This document shows, one piece after another, positions 42,327 through 50,964 of a stretch of 64,000 nucleotides of DNA. The notes under the pieces are model-generated. The model had not been told where the DNA came from, did no database searches, and saw nothing but the letters and a program-made list of their open reading frames with translations. The position numbers and the translations under genes were made by a program. Source of the stretch: Mycobacterium sp. AZCC_0083 (GTDB taxonomy: Bacteria; Actinomycetota; Actinomycetes; Mycobacteriales; Mycobacteriaceae); contig NZ_JACHGP010000003.1 of NCBI RefSeq assembly GCF_014202335.1, positions 1 through 64,000 of the forward strand, read 5' to 3'. Numbering within the stretch: the first letter of the stretch is position 1; every line of letters starts with the position of its first letter.

Positions 42327-43252
42327 GCCGCCCAGTAGTCGACCTGCTGAACGCGGCGGACTGGGTCGTCCCCGACCTGGACGTCGCAGGACGCCGGCTC
42401 GTCGAACTCTTCCCCGAACTGAAGTCCACGGGTGTGTCCCACATCCCCGAGCACGACTTCGACTCGGTCTTTCTGCGCGGACGGGCCGATCAGGCCGCTG
42501 CCCCGACCCGCTTTCAGTTGGTGACGCTGCCCACGCACCCCATCGGTCCGGCCGATGGCTGTGCGTGGGCGCCGTTCCAGCCGATGCAGTCGATCCAGGG
42601 ACTCGGCCGGCGGCAGCGCATCCACGGCACTGTCCTGGCCGTACACAACTTCGAGGAGGCCGTGGACGGCTTGCTGACGCGCGGTATCGCGGTGCACGTC
42701 GAACACGAGTGCGCACATCTGCCGTACCGCCGAGCCTGGATCGGCTGGTCCGGACGGGAGCGGGTCGAGGGTGTCGACGGCGGCCTCTTCGTGGAGTACA
42801 TCCCGATCGACGTCTTCCCGAGATCCGTTCGGGATTCAGTCGAGTTGCCCCGCGCCGACGAACCGACGCTCCGAGTCAGCGGGCGGACCAACCTCATGCT
42901 CGACCTCGACGAATCGGTGCGTCAGCTCGCCGAGGTCGTCGGCCTCGGCGAGCCGGAGTTCTACGACGACGATCTGCTCGGCATCCGCGCCGCGAAGTGG
43001 ACGTTCCGCCATCCGGGCAGCGCGGCGCTTATCGTCGCCGAGCCCGCGGGCACCGGTCCCGCCGCCGAGTACCTCGCACAGGCCGGCCCGGGATCCTGGC
43101 TCACCACTCTCGGCTGCGCCGACGCCGCAGCGCTCGCCGAGACCGCCGGACGCCACGGCGCCGTCACCGACCACCGCGACACGGACCGGATCCTGCTGAA
43201 TGATGTGGTCACCGGCATTCGATTCGAGCTCAGAGCTGGAGGGTGGTCGTGA
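42323..43252 (+). CDS. VOC-superfamily (glyoxalase/dioxygenase-fold) protein, two-module (309 aa)
   Basis: The N-terminal half, AADWVVPDLDVAGRRLVELFP with HGTVLAVHNFEEAVDGLLTRG, and a weaker C-terminal repeat, TNLMLDLDESVRQLAEVVGLG, show two vicinal-oxygen-chelate-like modules. Possible activities include epimerase, lyase or extradiol-type chemistry, or a non-catalytic binding role. Metal ligands are not unambiguous. ATG 42323 overlaps the dehydrogenase stop (ATGA). A methylmalonyl-CoA-epimerase-like or hydrolytic role on a CoA ester is conceivable but unproven. Confidence 0.7.
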   Translation: MSRPVVDLLNAADWVVPDLDVAGRRLVELFPELKSTGVSHIPEHDFDSVFLRGRADQAAAPTRFQLVTLPTHPIGPADGCAWAPFQPMQSIQGLGRRQRIHGTVLAVHNFEEAVDGLLTRGIAVHVEHECAHLPYRRAWIGWSGRERVEGVDGGLFVEYIPIDVFPRSVRDSVELPRADEPTLRVSGRTNLMLDLDESVRQLAEVVGLGEPEFYDDDLLGIRAAKWTFRHPGSAALIVAEPAGTGPAAEYLAQAGPGSWLTTLGCADAAALAETAGRHGAVTDHRDTDRILLNDVVTGIRFELRAGGWS

Positions 43253-44871
43253 AGAACGCCGGTAATCGTGAGACTGTCCGAGACCGCTTTCTGCACTGGG
43301 CGTCGGTACAGCCCGACAAGCCTTTTCTGCAGTGCGGTGGGGACTGCGTTACCTACGGGGAGATGGCCGATGCCTCCGACCGTGTCGCCGGAGGACTGCA
43401 GCGACTCGGTGTGGCGAAGGGCCAGCAGATCGCCTTTGTCCTGCCGAACCGCATCGAATTCGCCACGCTGTTCCTGGCCTGTGCCCGGCTCGGAGTGCTA
43501 CAAGTTCCGCTGAACCCGTTCCTGCGTGGCGAGTTCCTGCGCTACCAGCTCGCGGACTCCGAGGCCGCCACGATCGTCACGGACGCGCTCGGCCTGGAGC
43601 AGGTTCGCCCACTGGCGCAGCGCCTGCCGGGGCTGCGGCAGATCGTCGTCGTGGGCGAGCTTCCGGTCGGCTCCGACAGCGGAATTCCCGGCGTCGACCT
43701 GCTCGGCTACTCCTCGATCGACCGACCAGGGCCGTCGCCGACCTATCCGGAGCTCGCCCCGGGCGACCTCTGCTCGATCATGTACACGTCCGGAACTACG
43801 GGCATGCCCAAGGGCTGCATGATGAGCAACGGGTACTACCTGACGATTGCCCGCGAGCTCATCACCGCCGAGTGGATCGAGCACAGTGACGTCCTCTTCA
43901 CCGCCTACCAGCTCTTCCACACCAGCGGGCAGATCTACGGTGTCACAACCGCGTTGAACGCCGGTGCCTCGCTGGTGCTCGAACCCGAGTTCAGCGCGAG
44001 CCGCTACATGGCCCGGGTCCGCGAGACCGGCGCGACCGTCCTCTACGGGGCTGGCGCGATGGCCCTGGCCCTGCTGGCCCAACCACCTCATCCATCCGAT
44101 TCGGACAATCGGCTGCGGCTGGCCATGTGGCTGCCGATGACGGCCGACAAGCAGCTCGAGTTCGAAGGGCGTTTCGGCACGCGGGTGACTGCAGAGATCT
44201 ACGGGCAGACCGAGGCGCTCATTCCGGCGATCAGCGCCCTGTCCGACGAGCGCCGGCCCGGCACGGCCGGACGAGTGACCCCCTACTTCGACGTCCGTTT
44301 GGTCGATGACGACGACGAGGACGTCCCCATCGGCGAGGTCGGCGAGATCACGGTGCGTCCCAGGGGAACCAACGGGATGTTCGGTGGATATTGGCGCAAG
44401 CCCGATGCCACGGCGGAGGCCTGGCGGAATCTCTGGCACCACACCGGCGATTGCGGTCGGCTGGACGCCGACGGCTACCTCACCTTCGTCGACCGCAAGA
44501 AGGACGCACTGCGCCGTCGAGGGGAGAACGTGGCGTCCGTCGAACTCGAGCGCGCCATCCTGGCGCATCCGGAGATCGGTGCCGTCGCGGTACACGCGGT
44601 GCCGTCCGAGCTGAGCGAGGACGAGATCAAGGCATGCCTGGTTCCCGCCGGCGGCGCCGAACTGAAGCCGGCCGAGCTCTTCGAGTTCTTCAAGCGCAAC
44701 CTTCCGTACTACGCCGTGCCCCGCTACGTGGAGATCGTCGACGAGCTCCCCACGAACGTGATGGGCCGAGTCCAGAAGTTCAAGCTCGTCGAGCGTGGGA
44801 TCACCGAGCGCACCTGGGATTTCGAGGCACTCGGACACGCGATCGAGCGAAACAAGCGGAGGACCTCATGA
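43249..44871 (+). CDS. AMP-forming acyl-CoA ligase (540 aa)
   Basis: ANL ligase paralogous to the 13240-14856 protein. The P-loop is IMYTSGTTGMPKGC near 180, GQTEA is the A5 motif, WHHTGDCGRLDADGYLTFVDRKKDALRRRGEN covers the hinge region, and the catalytic Lys is in GRVQKFKLVE. GTG 43249 forms a GTGA overlap with the VOC gene and has GGAGG 6 nt upstream, so it is preferred over GTG 43243. It probably activates the acid substrate of this operon. Confidence 0.93.
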   Translation: MKNAGNRETVRDRFLHWASVQPDKPFLQCGGDCVTYGEMADASDRVAGGLQRLGVAKGQQIAFVLPNRIEFATLFLACARLGVLQVPLNPFLRGEFLRYQLADSEAATIVTDALGLEQVRPLAQRLPGLRQIVVVGELPVGSDSGIPGVDLLGYSSIDRPGPSPTYPELAPGDLCSIMYTSGTTGMPKGCMMSNGYYLTIARELITAEWIEHSDVLFTAYQLFHTSGQIYGVTTALNAGASLVLEPEFSASRYMARVRETGATVLYGAGAMALALLAQPPHPSDSDNRLRLAMWLPMTADKQLEFEGRFGTRVTAEIYGQTEALIPAISALSDERRPGTAGRVTPYFDVRLVDDDDEDVPIGEVGEITVRPRGTNGMFGGYWRKPDATAEAWRNLWHHTGDCGRLDADGYLTFVDRKKDALRRRGENVASVELERAILAHPEIGAVAVHAVPSELSEDEIKACLVPAGGAELKPAELFEFFKRNLPYYAVPRYVEIVDELPTNVMGRVQKFKLVERGITERTWDFEALGHAIERNKRRTS

Positions 44872-46094
44872 CTGAAAGGACCGAAATGACCGGCCAGAAC
44901 GCGCCCACCGTGCACTTCGAGCCGCTCGACCCCAGCCTGGCCAACGAATACCACGAGGTGTCGGCCGACATTCGGGAACGTTGCCCCGTCGCGTGGAGCA
45001 CCGGTCATTGGTCGGAGCGGGACACCGGGTTCTGGCTGGTCACCGGATTTCCCGAAGTCAACGCGGCCGCGCTGGACCACAACCGGTTCTCGTCGCAACA
45101 GGGTGCCACGCCGGTCCAGTACGACCTGGACATGCTCCGGCTCATTCCGCTCGAGAACGACCCTCCGCTGCATAAGCGGCTGCGGCTGAAGCTCAACCCA
45201 TTCTTCACGCCGAACGCCGTGAACGGGGTGGAGCAGGACGTCGCCCGCATCGTCGACGAAATCCTGGCCGATTGCCTCATCCAGGATCCTTGTGACCTGA
45301 TCGGTAGCTTCGCGACCGTGCTCCCTCCGCGGGCGTTCTTCGAACTCTTCCTGAACCAGGACCCGAAGGATCTGGGCCACGTCTTTGAGCTAGTGGACGC
45401 CATGCAAACCCAACCCGAGCGCGCGCTCGAGGTGGTCCCGCAGATCCTCGGATGGTGCTCCGGTCTGCTGGAGACGGCACGAGCCGAGGGCCGGCGTGAC
45501 GACTTGATCGGCACCATCGCGCACGCCGGTCTCGATGACGCGGACGACGAGGTCCGGATGACGGAACCGGAACGCATTCAGATGATGTACCTCATGGTCG
45601 TCGCGGGCATCGACACTACCCAGTCCGCCCTCGGCAGTATCTTCCATGAGTTGGCCCGCGACCCAGACCTGCGCAAGCGGATCGCCACCCTCGACGACGA
45701 CGGTCTGGTCCAAGCCGTTGAGGAATTGCTCCGCTACACCTCACCGGTGACTCTCGCCGGAAGGACGGTGACCGAGGATCTCGAGCTCGGCGGTTGCCCG
45801 ATGACCAAGGGCGACCGCGTGAACGTCAACTGGACCAGCGCGAACCGCGACCCCAAGACATTCCCCGAGCCCACGAACATTGACTTGTCTCGGGCGAACG
45901 CCAAGCGCCACTTGGCCTTTGGGGCCGGTATACACGCTTGCCTCGGTAAGGACCTCGCTCGCCGCGAGATCCGACTCGCGGTCCGTGCGGTGTCCCGGCT
46001 GCGGCGCTTCGACCTCGCGGCCCCCGAGCCGATCCCATACCGCTCGGGATTCACCCGCGGCCCGCTCCGGCTCCCGGTGCACCTGGAGCGCTAG
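44868..46094 (+). CDS. Cytochrome P450 (408 aa)
   Basis: Soluble P450: I-helix VVAGIDTTQSA, ExxR in EELLRYTSP, haem loop FGAGIHACLGKDLARRE with Cys near 358. It is clearly a paralogue of the P450 at 9659-10894. ATG 44868 overlaps the ligase stop (ATGA); ATG 44886 is an alternative. It is last gene of the seven-gene operon and converges on the GntR gene, with which it shares a CTAG overlap (46091-46094) that carries both stop codons. No ferredoxin is adjacent. Confidence 0.95.
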   Translation: MTERTEMTGQNAPTVHFEPLDPSLANEYHEVSADIRERCPVAWSTGHWSERDTGFWLVTGFPEVNAAALDHNRFSSQQGATPVQYDLDMLRLIPLENDPPLHKRLRLKLNPFFTPNAVNGVEQDVARIVDEILADCLIQDPCDLIGSFATVLPPRAFFELFLNQDPKDLGHVFELVDAMQTQPERALEVVPQILGWCSGLLETARAEGRRDDLIGTIAHAGLDDADDEVRMTEPERIQMMYLMVVAGIDTTQSALGSIFHELARDPDLRKRIATLDDDGLVQAVEELLRYTSPVTLAGRTVTEDLELGGCPMTKGDRVNVNWTSANRDPKTFPEPTNIDLSRANAKRHLAFGAGIHACLGKDLARREIRLAVRAVSRLRRFDLAAPEPIPYRSGFTRGPLRLPVHLER

Positions 46095-46840
46095 TCCGAC
46101 TCTCCCGCATCGGGAAATCCGACCTCGGTCATCGCCTCGAAGTGACGGAGCATCCTTCGCTGCGCGGTCCTCGGGTCCAGGTTCGCGATCGCTTCAACGA
46201 TCCCGTGGTGCGCATGCTCGACGCTGGACGGGATGTGGCTGGCCGGCTCATGATCAAGCATCGCCTCGGTCAATTCCGTCACCACCTGGACGAACAGGTG
46301 AATCGCCGCGTTACCCGAGAGCTCGGCCACCACGTTGTGGAACTCCGCCCCCCGGTCCGCGATCTGCTGCGGGGTTGGTTCGGTTGGGAGAGCCGCCAGC
46401 GCCCGAAGGCGCGCCACGTCGTCGTCCTTCGCCCGCGACGCGGCGAGACGCACCGAGGTCAGCTCGAGGGCCTGCCGCACCTCGAACAGATCGCGCACGC
46501 TGACTCTGCGATACCGCAGAAACAACGACACTGCGTCCGCGATGACGGCGGGATCGGGCTCGGCCACGAACAATCCGCCGCCGCGGCCGCGTCGACTCTC
46601 CACGATCATGCGGTGCTCGAGCAGCCGGATGGCCTCGCGGAAGATCGACCGACTCACGCCGTAGCGTTCCATGAGCTCGACCTCGCTGCCGAGCTGGTGG
46701 CCCACGGGCCAGCCCATCGCAATGATGTCAGTCTCGATCTTGGAGGCGAGCAATCCCGCTCTCTTGCTGCCGCTGTCTTTCCCCAGTCGTTCCGGTGCCG
46801 AGGCACCGGACCAAGGGGCGGAGTTGGTCGGGTCGGGCAA
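46091..46840 (-). CDS. GntR-family regulator, FadR/FCD subfamily (249 aa)
   Basis: The N-terminal winged helix (about 28-95) contains GSEVELMERYGVSRSIFREAIRLLEHRMIV, the GntR recognition-helix pattern. The C-terminal all-helical FCD domain includes DLFEVRQALELTSVRLAA and EFHNVVAELSGN with His residues suited to a metal site. Such proteins sense acyl-CoA or small acids. TTG 46840 follows GAGGTGATTC. It is the only regulator inside the 31.5-49 kb block, so it is the leading candidate to bind the shared 16-bp site, although that site does not match the classic TGGTnnnACCA FadR consensus. Confidence 0.9.
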   Translation of the reverse strand: MPDPTNSAPWSGASAPERLGKDSGSKRAGLLASKIETDIIAMGWPVGHQLGSEVELMERYGVSRSIFREAIRLLEHRMIVESRRGRGGGLFVAEPDPAVIADAVSLFLRYRRVSVRDLFEVRQALELTSVRLAASRAKDDDVARLRALAALPTEPTPQQIADRGAEFHNVVAELSGNAAIHLFVQVVTELTEAMLDHEPASHIPSSVEHAHHGIVEAIANLDPRTAQRRMLRHFEAMTEVGFPDAGESD

Positions 46841-46942
46841 GAATCACCTCGCAGCAGCGTCGGACACGGTGACCTTACTGCAGATTCGCCCCCGTACCGT
46901 CGAGCGGATTCGCGAGTTGTCCGCATCGCGACCGACTGATCC

Positions 46943-47767
46943 TCACTTGTTCGTGGCACCTGCATCGACCGGCAGTGCGACACCGGTGACGTAGCGACCC
47001 TCGTTCGAGCACAGGAACACCACGGCGTTGCTGATGTCCACCGGCTGGATCATCTCTACCGGCAGGGCGTTGGACATGGCCTCGGCGACGCCAGGAGCTT
47101 CCGTCGTGGTGAAGGTGCCGAACGCCTCGTTCATGACCATCGGCGTGGCGGTTCCCGTCGGGTGCACCGTGTTGACGCGGACATTGTGGGGCCCGAGCTG
47201 GTTGGCCCAGGCGCGCATGAGGCCCACCACGCCGTGCTTGGCGGCGACGTAGGACATGCCACCAGGGGTGATGAACATGTTGAAGCCGCGGAGCCCGGCC
47301 GAGGAGCTGGTGATGATGATCGCGCCCCCGTCACCCTGCTCGATCAGGCTCGGAATCGCGGCGTCGACGGTGTTGAAGACGCCGGTCAGCATGACGCCGA
47401 TGCCGTCGTCCCACGCTTGCCCGGTGCGCGCCGCGGCGCCGATGATCGGCATGATGCCGGCGTTGGCCACCACGAAGTCGACTCGGCCGAGTTCCGCGAG
47501 ACCCTCCGCGAGCACGCCTTCGACCTGCGAGCGCGCCCGCACGTCGGCCTTGCGCGCGACGATGCGCCCGCCCGCCTTCTCGACGAGCTCGACGGTCTCG
47601 GCCAGGTCCTCTTCGGTGGCCAGGGGGTACGCGCACGAGTCGAGGTCCTCGCAGACGTCGAAGCCGATGACGTCCGCTCCCTCCTCGGCCATGCGTACGG
47701 CGTGCGACCGACCCTGGCCGCGGGCCACGCCGGAAATGAAGGCGACCTTGCCATCGAGCCTGTTCAT
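46943..47767 (-). CDS. Mycofactocin-coupled type SDR (274 aa)
   Basis: Starts RLDGKVAFISGVARGQGRSHAVRMAEEGADVI, the mycofactocin-SDR signature, with the extra loop ATEEDLAETVELVEKAGGRIV. The catalytic Ser is in ITSSSAG, the Tyr/Lys pair in SYVAAKHG and the C-terminus is VTGVALPVDAG. ATG 47767 has a GGAG-like site upstream. It is 50 nt downstream of the LLM gene on the same strand and so probably co-transcribed with it. Likely an NAD- and mycofactocin-dependent alcohol dehydrogenase. Confidence 0.9.
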   Translation of the reverse strand: MNRLDGKVAFISGVARGQGRSHAVRMAEEGADVIGFDVCEDLDSCAYPLATEEDLAETVELVEKAGGRIVARKADVRARSQVEGVLAEGLAELGRVDFVVANAGIMPIIGAAARTGQAWDDGIGVMLTGVFNTVDAAIPSLIEQGDGGAIIITSSSAGLRGFNMFITPGGMSYVAAKHGVVGLMRAWANQLGPHNVRVNTVHPTGTATPMVMNEAFGTFTTTEAPGVAEAMSNALPVEMIQPVDISNAVVFLCSNEGRYVTGVALPVDAGATNK

Positions 47768-47819
47768 CGTTTTCTCCTCGGAATCTTCAGGCGCGGGGTG
47801 GAATCCGCGCGGGGGTTGA

Positions 47820-49001
47820 TCAGTTCCCGGGCTTCGCGTTGAGCTCGTCCTGGTACTTCTTCATGACCATCTCCACACCGGCGAAGCTGTCCTGTACGAA
47901 GGCGGCCCGTGCCGTTCGTGCCCGCGCGCGGGACGCCATCGTCGCGGTGCCCTGGCCCTGGAAGTGCGGCATCACGTGGCGGGCGAAGAGTTCGTGGCTG
48001 TGCAGGGTGTCGGCCGGCGACGCCCAGCTATGGGCCATCAAGAGGTAGCAGCCGAAGCCACCACGGGACTGCTCCCACACCCGTTCGATGAGAGCGATGG
48101 CGTCGTCGGGGGTACCGATGACACCGAGACCCGACTCGTTGACCGCCTCGGCCAGCTCCTCCACCGAGCCGAGGGAGTCGCCGACGCCCTTGACCGCAAA
48201 CCCCGCCGTGTTCTGGTTGTAGTCGTTGAAAGTCTCAATGCCGTACGCGACCTCGCGGACCGCCTGCTCGCGGGTCTCGGCGAGATGCATCTGCCCCACC
48301 AGACGCCAGGCACCGCGATCGACGGTCGCCCCGTAATGCTCCGCGCGCTCCTCCATCACACCCCAGTGCTCGCCCAGGGCGTCGAACCCCGCCTCAGTGG
48401 AGAGCCCAAGCGACAGCAGGCCGTGCCCGTAGCGCCCGGCGAGGCGCGGGCCCGACGGTGAGGCCACTGCCGCGATCACAATCTCGGGGCCACCCTCGGA
48501 ATAAGGAGCCAGGTGCGTCCTCGCCTCACGCAGGTCCCATCGGGCGTTGGCGAAGGTGACGGGCTCGTCGCTGCGGATCAGCTGCGTGATGACCTCGACG
48601 GCATCCTCGAGCAGGTTGCGGGTGTCCTTCATGTCGAGGCCGATCATCGCCGCGTCGCTGGGCAACGCTCCGGGTCCGAGACCCAGCACGAAACGCCCGC
48701 GTGACATGTGGTCGAGCTGAATCGCCCGCTCGGCGACCCAGAGCGGGTTGTGATAGCTCGCGCTGATGACTCCGGTCGCCAGGGTGATGCGATGGGTCCG
48801 CGACAGCGCCGCCGCGAGGAATATCTCCGGAGAGGAGATGATCTCGGTGCCGGCCGAGTGGTGCTCCCCCACCCAAACCTCGTCGTAGCCCAGGCGGTCG
48901 AGGTGCTCCACCAGCCCGAGGTCGTCCTCGAGAGCGGCGGTCGGGTTGACGCCAGCCGGGTGGAATGGGGCGACGAAGGATCCGAATCGCATGGGCGCCA
49001 T
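47820..49001 (-). CDS. LLM-class flavin monooxygenase, limonene monooxygenase/LuxA-like (393 aa)
   Basis: Bacterial-luciferase-fold protein of the longer type (about 390 aa). VEHLDRLGYDEVWVGEHHSAG near 30-50 is the luciferase-family signature, and ASYHNPLWVAERAIQLDHMSRGRFVLGLGPGALPSDAAMIGLD follows. The VGEHH motif and length fit LimB-like FMN-dependent monooxygenases rather than the 340-aa F420 type. ATG 49001 has no Shine-Dalgarno and lies only 4 nt from an operator copy; ATG 48992 is an alternative. It may oxygenate a terpene-like substrate or an aldehyde. Confidence 0.87.
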   Translation of the reverse strand: MAPMRFGSFVAPFHPAGVNPTAALEDDLGLVEHLDRLGYDEVWVGEHHSAGTEIISSPEIFLAAALSRTHRITLATGVISASYHNPLWVAERAIQLDHMSRGRFVLGLGPGALPSDAAMIGLDMKDTRNLLEDAVEVITQLIRSDEPVTFANARWDLREARTHLAPYSEGGPEIVIAAVASPSGPRLAGRYGHGLLSLGLSTEAGFDALGEHWGVMEERAEHYGATVDRGAWRLVGQMHLAETREQAVREVAYGIETFNDYNQNTAGFAVKGVGDSLGSVEELAEAVNESGLGVIGTPDDAIALIERVWEQSRGGFGCYLLMAHSWASPADTLHSHELFARHVMPHFQGQGTATMASRARARTARAAFVQDSFAGVEMVMKKYQDELNAKPGN

Positions 49002-49005
49002 GCCG

Positions 49006-49021
49006 AAAAAGTACCCTATTT
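49006..49021 (-). promoter_or_regulatory. Shared 16-bp operator, copy 3 (AAATAGGGTACTTTTT on the minus strand)
   Basis: Lies 4 nt upstream of the LLM start and 22 nt from copy 4, about two helical turns, so the two sites face the same side of the DNA. The very short leader suggests a nearly leaderless transcript or overlap of the site with the promoter itself. Confidence 0.55.
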
Positions 49022-49027
49022 AACGCT

Positions 49028-49043
49028 TAAGAGTGCCCTATTT
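49028..49043 (-). promoter_or_regulatory. Shared 16-bp operator, copy 4 (AAATAGGGCACTCTTA on the minus strand)
   Basis: The left arm and core are identical to the consensus; the right arm is degenerate. It is the upstream member of the tandem pair in front of the LLM gene. Confidence 0.55.
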
Positions 49044-49079
49044 AGAGAAGAAATCGTCCGCCACTCCTGACGGGCTGGA

Positions 49080-50222
49080 CTACAGGCCCAGGTCGCGGCC
49101 GATGATGTCCTTCATGATCTCGGTGGTCCCCCCGAAGATGGTCTGAACCCGGGCGTCCACATAGTCCCTGGCCACCTTGTATTCGTTCATGTAGCCATAG
49201 CCGCCGTGCAGTTGCACGCAGGCGTCGACGACCTTCTTCGCCAGCTCGGTGCACCACCACTTGGCTTTCGCGGCTTCGACGGCGGTGAGTTCCTTCGCGA
49301 CCACCGCGAGCAGGCAGCGGTCTATGTACTGCTCGGCGATCTCGAGCTCCGTGTCGAGTTCGGCAAGCACGAAGCGATTGTGCTGGAAGCTACCGATGGG
49401 TTGCCCGAAGGCTTTGCGGTCCTTGGCATATCGCAGTGTCTCGCGCCAGGTTTCGCGGGCGCCGGCGACCGCGGCAATCGCGATCGACAGCCGTTCCGAG
49501 GGCAGGTTGTGCATCAGGTGGTAGAAGCCGCGATTCACTTGACCCAGCAGGTTGGTACCTGGAACCCGCACGCTGTCGAAGTGCAGCTCAGCTGTGTCCT
49601 GCGCGTGCATACCCATCTTGTCCAGCTTGCGCCCTCGAGTGAAGCCGTCCATCCCGCGCTCGACCACCAGTAGCGAGAAACCTTTGTGGCCTGCGTTGGG
49701 ATCGGTGCGGGTCACCACGATCACCAGATCGGAGTTGTATCCGGCGGAGATGAATGTCTTGGAGCCGTTCAGGATCCAGTCGTCGCCGTCGCGCACCGCG
49801 GAGGTGCGAATACCGGCGAGGTCGCTGCCGGCCCCGGGCTCGCTCATCGCGATCGCGCCGATGAGCTCGCCGGCGATGTAGCCGGGTAGCCAGCGGGCCT
49901 GTTGTTCCTCAGTGCCCAGCGACGAGAAGTACGGCCCGACGATGTCGTTTTGCAAGCTCAGCGACGGTGCCGCCGATCCGAATTTCGCCAGCTCCTCGAC
50001 GATCACCGCGTTGAACCGGAAGTCGTCGGACCCGCCACCACCGTATTTCTCAGGCATGTTGAAGCCGATCAACCCGTACTTGCCCGCCGCGACAAAGGCG
50101 GAGCGGTCGACGATGCGGTCGCGTGCCCACTTCTCCGCGTGCGGCGCCACCTCGTGCTCGACGAATTGGCGGGCGGTCTCCCGCACCTGCTCGTGTTCGG
50201 GTTCGAAAACCAGTCGTTTCAT
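49080..50222 (-). CDS. Acyl-CoA dehydrogenase (380 aa)
   Basis: FadE-family enzyme: VFEPEHEQVRETARQFVEHEV at the N-terminus, IAMSEPGAGSDLAGIRTSA as the FAD segment, a Glu in LPSERLSIAIAAV at the isovaleryl/long-chain catalytic position, and QTIFGGTTEIMKDIIGRDLGL at the end, with Gly in place of the medium-chain Glu. ATG 50222 is chosen by family length; the ribosome site is weak. It is monocistronic with a 274-bp upstream region (50223-50496) in which I see no gene. Confidence 0.9.
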   Translation of the reverse strand: MKRLVFEPEHEQVRETARQFVEHEVAPHAEKWARDRIVDRSAFVAAGKYGLIGFNMPEKYGGGGSDDFRFNAVIVEELAKFGSAAPSLSLQNDIVGPYFSSLGTEEQQARWLPGYIAGELIGAIAMSEPGAGSDLAGIRTSAVRDGDDWILNGSKTFISAGYNSDLVIVVTRTDPNAGHKGFSLLVVERGMDGFTRGRKLDKMGMHAQDTAELHFDSVRVPGTNLLGQVNRGFYHLMHNLPSERLSIAIAAVAGARETWRETLRYAKDRKAFGQPIGSFQHNRFVLAELDTELEIAEQYIDRCLLAVVAKELTAVEAAKAKWWCTELAKKVVDACVQLHGGYGYMNEYKVARDYVDARVQTIFGGTTEIMKDIIGRDLGL

Positions 50223-50496
50223 CTCGAGCTCACTTCTGTGTCTGAGCACGCCGGTGACCAGCACCCACGTTCAATCCAACCTGTCGCGTTCCAAGATTCT
50301 AACTGGATAACGAATACTGGTAACGAGCAGATTGCCGCAATATGGGCGACGCGTGCCGGATTTACGCAGTTCTATCTGGACATCGCCCATCCAGTGGAGC
50401 TCCGGTGGCGCGACACTTTGACCAAATTTCAACCAGAATTTGTAGTACACGAGGGCAGCCACGCCGTGCGCGCGACAAGGATCAGCCGCGGCCCGC

Positions 50497-50964
50497 TCAT
50501 CCGCCCGGCATGGGGCTGAACGCAACTCCCGGCAGCGGCGCGAAGTGGTGGATCTCGATGGTGCGGCGACTAATGCGCCACCGGCCCGACCGGCGGGAGA
50601 ATTCGTCGTGATACGTGGCCGCCACGACGATCGCGGTGCCGTCGGGGGCGCTGCCCTGGAAGGTCAGGTTGGACATGCCGGTCGCTACGTCCGCTTCCGC
50701 TTTCACGTCGAGCACCAGGTTGACGGTCCAGTGGTGCAGCGCCGAGAAGACCGGCCACATCGACTCCTTGAGGCCCCGCTCGATGTCGACCAGGCCGGTG
50801 TAGCTGCCGAACGGACCGCCGGTGTCCCAGGTCGCGTCCTCGTCCCACACGGAAAGGAAGCGCTCGAGGTCGTGCCGGTCGATGCCGTGGCAATAGTCGT
50901 AGACCAGCCGGGTCAGGTCACGCTCCGTCTCGAGCCGCTCGACACGGGCCTCCAGATCGTTCAT
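50497..50964 (-). CDS. SnoaL-like / NTF2-fold protein (155 aa)
   Basis: Cone-fold protein of the SnoaL_4 type. An N-terminal helix LEARVERLETERDLTRLVYDYCHGIDRHD is followed by FLSVWDEDATWD. FSRRSGRWRISRRTIEIHHF near the end is the diagnostic strand pair. The Tyr/His/Asp pattern YDYCHGIDRHD is common in members with isomerase- or hydratase-like pockets. ATG 50964 overlaps the sulfotransferase stop (TGATG). Function unknown; co-transcribed with the sulfotransferase. Confidence 0.85.
   Translation of the reverse strand: MNDLEARVERLETERDLTRLVYDYCHGIDRHDLERFLSVWDEDATWDTGGPFGSYTGLVDIERGLKESMWPVFSALHHWTVNLVLDVKAEADVATGMSNLTFQGSAPDGTAIVVAATYHDEFSRRSGRWRISRRTIEIHHFAPLPGVAFSPMPGG

Noticed and set aside
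43498..44838. Long minus-strand open frame (446 codons) opposite the acyl-CoA ligase
   Set aside because: It mirrors a clear ANL ligase; the translation is His/Arg/Gly-rich without domains, as expected for antisense frames in GC-rich DNA.
31602..49001. A bioluminescence (lux) operon
   Set aside because: LuxE- and LuxC-like genes and an LLM protein are present, but no luxA/luxB pair, no luxG, and the LLM protein resembles limonene-type monooxygenases. Light production is not supported.
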